Shown here piece after piece: positions 59,701 to 64,000 of a stretch of 64,000 nucleotides of DNA. Position 1 is the first letter of the stretch. Every line of letters starts with the position of its first letter. Both the position numbers and the translations under genes were made by a program. Under the pieces are notes generated by a model. The model saw only the letters and a program-made list of their open reading frames with translations, searched no databases and was not told the DNA's origin. Source of the DNA: Blasia pusilla (taxonomy: Eukaryota; Marchantiophyta; Marchantiopsida; Blasiales); contig CM114271.1 in assembly GCA_050084515.1 (NCBI GenBank), forward strand, positions 45,322,001 through 45,386,000, written 5' to 3'.

Positions 59701-62695
59701 AAATTCTATGGCATGTATTGACGGTTGCTAAAGATGCGATCGTTTGGATTCGGTGGATGGGGAGCGCAACGTGGTGTGTGAAAAGTTGGTCGGTCTAGGC
59801 ATCTCCTTGTGACAAAAGTGAAATCCTGTCAGTCTTCCGAGTTCGTAGGAGGTGCGTAGAACTTTCTTCGGCCTCGTTCACAACTGAAGCGGATAATTCA
59901 TGTGGACATCTTACCGCTCGGCAACCCGAGAAGCAAGACGAGTTAACTAACTTGTTAGCTCGTATCGTTGTTTCGTAACACAGCTCGTGGTTCAAGCGTC
60001 CGAGCTCTCCCCGGGATTAGAAGTAGACTTGCAAGACTTCTAGGAATCTTCAAGATTACCGATCGAACATACTCACGCATCATCTATCACCTGTCGACCA
60101 AGCATGAGTAGTCGAGTAGACGTTTCACCTTTAGGTAGCGCCCGAGTTCCTCTAGGAAGTGGTGGAGCTCCTCCAAATACCGACGGGAGATGTTCATTTC
60201 CACTAGCTTATCGATAACCTCGAAAGGATTGTCTACAACTCCGCGCTACACTGAGGTACACGAGTCACAGCTTTACATACGCTGCCAGACACCATAATCA
60301 CGATCAGGTTCAGAAGCGGCGCGGCGCAAATACAAAAGCTCACTCCGGTGTGCGTGTTACAATACTAGTGATGTTCAGACACGCCAGGCGTCAGTCGCAC
60401 ACCCCTCTGTCCTCCCCATGGGATGTCTCCACCCACCCGGAGAAGCTGGAGCTGGAACCTGTGGCACATACGAAACTCGAAGGCGCCTTTAGTCTTTGCA
60501 AGGGCTCATCCTTCCGGATGAGTGGTTCCCGTCATAGACAGCAGTTGTTGGGGGTTGGTTGTTGAAGGAAAGTGACAAGTTACTCGCGTTGTTGTGCAGG
60601 ACAGGCATTGCGACGTGAGAAATTGCTTGTGATGGACGGGAACAATGGAACAAACCTATCGAGAACCTACAGCAAATGCTGTAAAAGCATAAGGGAACAC
60701 TAGCAGGGTCTGAAAGAGCTTTAACTCTTCGGTGGAAAAGGTTTGGACCCACCCTAAAGCACCTGACGAAGGAATCTCTGTCGACCTCGCGACATTGAAG
60801 TCCCTCTTCAGAGACCAGCTCTGATCTCGTCACAGTTCCAAAGGATGAACTGACCCGGATCTCGACGGACGGTCCTGAGTGACGACGTACACCATGGAAC
60901 GGGGGAAATTTATGACTAGGAACACTGATGGAAACATAGGGGGAAGCAGCGGATGCACCTCACTGGCTTCCGAGGTATACTGCTGTGTCCGGATAACAGT
61001 CAGGATGAATCCCAACCAAAAAATCATCGACAGAGAATCGAGAGGTTCGTAGCTGACGGAGACAGGAGCATACACCTCTAGTCTCTGAAACCTCTCCCGT
61101 CGTAGCATACCGCTATCGCTGGATAAGCCGAATGACTATATTTTCTAGTACTCGCAGTCTTCAGCACTGAAGATAGGTTTCTAGCTACGGTGGAGTTTTA
61201 GTCTCTCTTATCATGCGTTGTTGTCCTCTTCTCAACGTGAACCTTCTCCACGTTGATTTTATTCCGGAAGTCGAGGTATTTCTTAGAAAGCGACGCTCCT
61301 GACATCTGACTTTCGATCTGTAGCGAAGCCATGCTGAGGAGGACAGTGACGTTAGAGCACAGTGAGTGAAGAAAATTATAGAATACGGCAAGCACATGAC
61401 TCAAGCTCATTCGAATTTCTCGGGCTTCATCTAATGAAATCGTTCCACAACTTCTCACTATCCCGAAGGAGACGATGATTCCAAGCTGTGAGGTACCCTT
61501 AATTCCGATCACAACGAATGTATTCTATGATCTACCAATATGGTGTTACCAAATGATCTACAGTCCACTACTATACTACATGGGTGCCTGCTTTTGACAT
61601 TCAAGCCACACCACCGACAAGAGATTTCTAGAATGAATGGTCACACTGTCTGCTATCTACGATGCGCAGAAGCTTGAACTCGTGGTCAGCCGAACTGAGG
61701 TTCCAACGAAACCCGGATGGGCTCACCGTCAGGCAGGCTGTGGGGGAAATAGGGTCTGAGTTTACAAGATTTCCCAAAGAGGTCTGGCAAGATTCGGTGG
61801 TGTCTCGAAAGTTTTGATTTGGCACAACTTTTTACCCGCCTCGTCAGCAAAGATTATCTTCCGATGCCGTTTCGCCTGCACAAAAAACGAAAGCCAGGAG
61901 TTCCATCTTAAAATTACGTACATATAGAGGAGGGGGGGGGAGGGGGATATACCGGCAGCCAAGGAGCGTAGTAGATTCGAAGTACAGCCTTTCAGCTAAA
62001 ACGTGAACGTACCGTAAGTTTGCAGAAGCGTTTGCAATCCCGAAGCAAAGTCGCCAGATTCTTTTCTGCAGATCGCTCGACGACTTTTGACCTGGCGATT
62101 ATCTGTACCTGTACTGACCAAAAGAGACGAGCCAATGGGACGAGGAAGTCAGAATAGAGCGCTATCGTGGGAGAGTCAACGCATACCAAAATTGGAATAT
62201 TACGAGAATATAGTGATAACATCAGATGACCGCTCAACCCCAAAAGCAGCTTCTTGTGGGTTTCAGTTTCGTCTTAAGCATTCTTTTATGCTTACTTTTT
62301 GGTAGCTTTATTCGTGCTCAGAAGGGTGATGTACACTTTCTCTTTACAGTCCTGTCCATGCTCTTCAAAATCCAGAACAAACTTCTAATCTTTGCCTAAT
62401 TTAGCAAGTTAATGCCTATTCAAGAAACGATTCCTGACCTGTTTCATCCACACTGCTTCGTCACAATCGAGCTTATTATTCATCAATAGATCGATTTCAA
62501 GAAAAATGTCAATACAAATTTCGGGGTTATTCTGAGGGGCTTTCGGAATTAGGACCCCACTCATCCAGCAGCGGAGATCATCCTCACCAATATGCAGGGT
62601 CTCTATTGCTCCAAGAAGTTGGTCGTAAGGTAGAGAGCCGTACTACAAGCTCCTCGCCGAACACAACTCGAAGTTCATCGAAGCTGAAGCGTGGA
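56739..62695. other. Intergenic region between two convergent genes
   Basis: Mid-GC sequence with many short conflicting frames (for example 58883-59329 minus, 61198-61512 minus) and no motif I recognise. A 240-bp AT-rich block at about 58625-58862 stands out from its surroundings. A near-pure C tract lies at about 59597-59618. The 3' UTRs of both flanking genes must begin here. Unrecognised exons of either strand cannot be excluded, particularly around 60.5-61.5 kb (minus). Confidence 0.4.
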
Positions 62696-64000
62696 TTACG
62701 CAGACAGTGACTCGAAGGAAGTGATCGCCATTACCTTTTCTGGCGAAGAGTCGTTGACGTCTGCCACGCTTGAATCTTGGGCTTCCAAGAGTGTTCGCAG
62801 GCCTTGTATCTCGTGAGTAAGCCGCCCTGCGACCTCCCCGAATGTCTTCATCTGACTCGCTATGAACTCTGAAGCCGTTTGAGTTTGAAGACGCAACTCC
62901 GCGCACTCCCTGCATTTGCGAAACTGAGAACCGGTCTTCAGGATCCCTTTGGGAGACCGGACAACAGAAGGGGGGAATACGCGTCCTTCCCCGCTCGCAC
63001 AGATTTCACTTGGGAAGTTCCTTAGTTGGGATGGAATTGATTTAGAACTGGGTGACAGGGCCAGTGACAGTCTCACTCCTGCATCTTCAGTAGTCCTCGA
63101 GTTGAGTTCCTGGTCCTCACTGCTATCCGCTGTATCTTCGTCGGAAGAATTTGGTGCAAAGGAATTGACAACAATAGTTGGCTGAGTGCGTTCCACGTCC
63201 CTGGCATCCATACAACTCCAATCTCGCGTTGATTTGCTATTTAAGCCCGTGAATAATCCTCCGTGGTGTCCTGAGATGGACATTCGCATTGTTAGATATA
63301 CTTGAAACCGAACACTCCAAGAAGACAGAACGTTCAAATCTGAAGTATATAAGCGCTGCACTAAACTCCAGGAATACTCAGTTTCTTGGCGATTGAACAA
63401 AAGTAGATTTTCACTGTAGTGATATCTAAGCATCTCTCACGTAGCGGAAAAGTAGCACGCGCGCAAGAAAAACTTAATGCAGCCAAGTTTATTTGAAGAC
63501 GTTAAATCTTCACATTTGAAACTGCTCCACTTAATCAACGTCGGAACTGGACGTGTTGCAAATAAAGACGTGGGGTGTTCGTGAGAGGACGACTCGGTAC
63601 AGACTAGACGCTTACTTGCACGGCCAGACGGTAGCTTAAGTCGTATTGGAGGCAATCTCTGCGGTGAGCTGTTGGATTTAGATTTCCTCAGCAATTTCAG
63701 GGTGGAGAGAGGAGATATTGTCTGCAAGATCAAGGACTCGGTCAGTATCACGGGTGCTCTCGTCGCCTTCCGAAGAATTCTACACTTCTTGAAGATCACC
63801 TCTATGATAACTAAAGCACAGGCCATGGGTGTAAACACTGCATCGGAAAAAAAATCAAGAGTTACCTTTCGCATAGGCGGCAGTTTGGATGGTGGTTCAT
63901 ACTCCTCTACATCGTCCTCCTCCCCGAGTTTATCACAGGCCAACAAATCAATGCCAGCGGCATCAGAATCACTCGGTGTTTCTAGGCCTGCTCCAGAGTC
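62696..64000 (-). CDS. Partial plant gene with a KGILK motif (uncharacterised family)
   Basis: Three exons fit GT-AG rules and keep phase: from beyond 64000 to 63866, 63721-63616, and 63270-62696 (stop at the low end). The translation runs from an acidic segment (EEDDVEEYEPPSKLPPMRK) through a basic, proline-containing stretch (RLPPIRLKLPSGRA) and a Ser/Asp/Glu-rich linker to SPKGILKTG, FRKCRECAELRLQTQ, then a helical TASEFIASQMKTFGEVAGRL region likely to form a short coiled coil. A KGILK followed by two cysteines and a FxxSxxQM helix recalls a plant-specific family of unknown function; I recognise the pattern only from memory. No signal peptide or membrane segment is visible in the part present. 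The N-terminal end is outside the window. Confidence 0.55.

Noticed and set aside
1-64000. CRISPR array, bacterial operon or phage features
   Set aside because: Gene structure, introns and retrotransposons show a plant nuclear genome; no spaced direct-repeat array was seen.

Overview
The window reads as nuclear DNA of a land plant. A multi-exon gene of the plant GDP-fucose O-fucosyltransferase (PF10250) type, with consistent GT-AG splice phases, lies at 51.2-56.7 kb on the plus strand. A second, partial intron-containing gene of what looks like a plant-specific family runs off the right end on the minus strand (62.7-64.0 kb). Most of the rest is transposon debris. The kind of Ty3/gypsy element present (DNA methyltransferase plus PHD finger) makes me suspect a seed-free plant (bryophyte, lycophyte or fern) rather than an angiosperm; this is inference from remembered family resemblance, not shown by the sequence.

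Layout. 1-6.9 kb: mid-GC DNA with no gene I recognise. 7.3-10.95 kb: a decayed Helitron on the minus strand with HUH replication-initiator and Pif1-type helicase segments in the expected order. 11-22.9 kb: mostly AT-rich intergenic DNA with a probable MULE/SWIM remnant near 17.4 kb and an unrecognised broken reading frame near 15.1-15.8 kb; 20.0-22.1 kb is a GC-richer island without a recognised gene. 22.9-37.5 kb: two nested copies of one Ty3/gypsy family, both minus strand. The older copy A (22.89-25.6 and 35.49-37.5 kb) was split inside its RNase H domain by a younger copy B (about 25.6-35.49 kb). The layout read from B is LTR, gag with a CCHC knuckle, aspartic protease, C5 DNA methyltransferase, reverse transcriptase, RNase H, integrase, PHD finger, LTR. 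37.56-38.3 kb: the N-terminal part of a second Helitron, butted against the broken 5' side of copy A. 38.3-51.2 kb: AT-rich and GC-rich blocks in alternation, with a perfect 74-bp inverted repeat at 42.70-42.90 kb and stacked hairpins at 41.3-41.5 kb. 51.2-56.7 kb: the O-fucosyltransferase-like gene, with several copies of a short CT-flanked repeat in its introns. 56.7-62.7 kb: intergenic. 62.7-64.0 kb: 3' part of the minus-strand gene.

The most interesting content is the retrotransposon family. It carries its own DNMT3/DRM-like cytosine methyltransferase domain between protease and reverse transcriptase, and a PHD-type putative chromatin reader at the end of the integrase. Both copies here are dead: B has lost the catalytic centre of the methyltransferase, A has a mutated RT active site, and both carry stops or frameshifts. 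The two host genes are convergent and show no functional link to the transposons.
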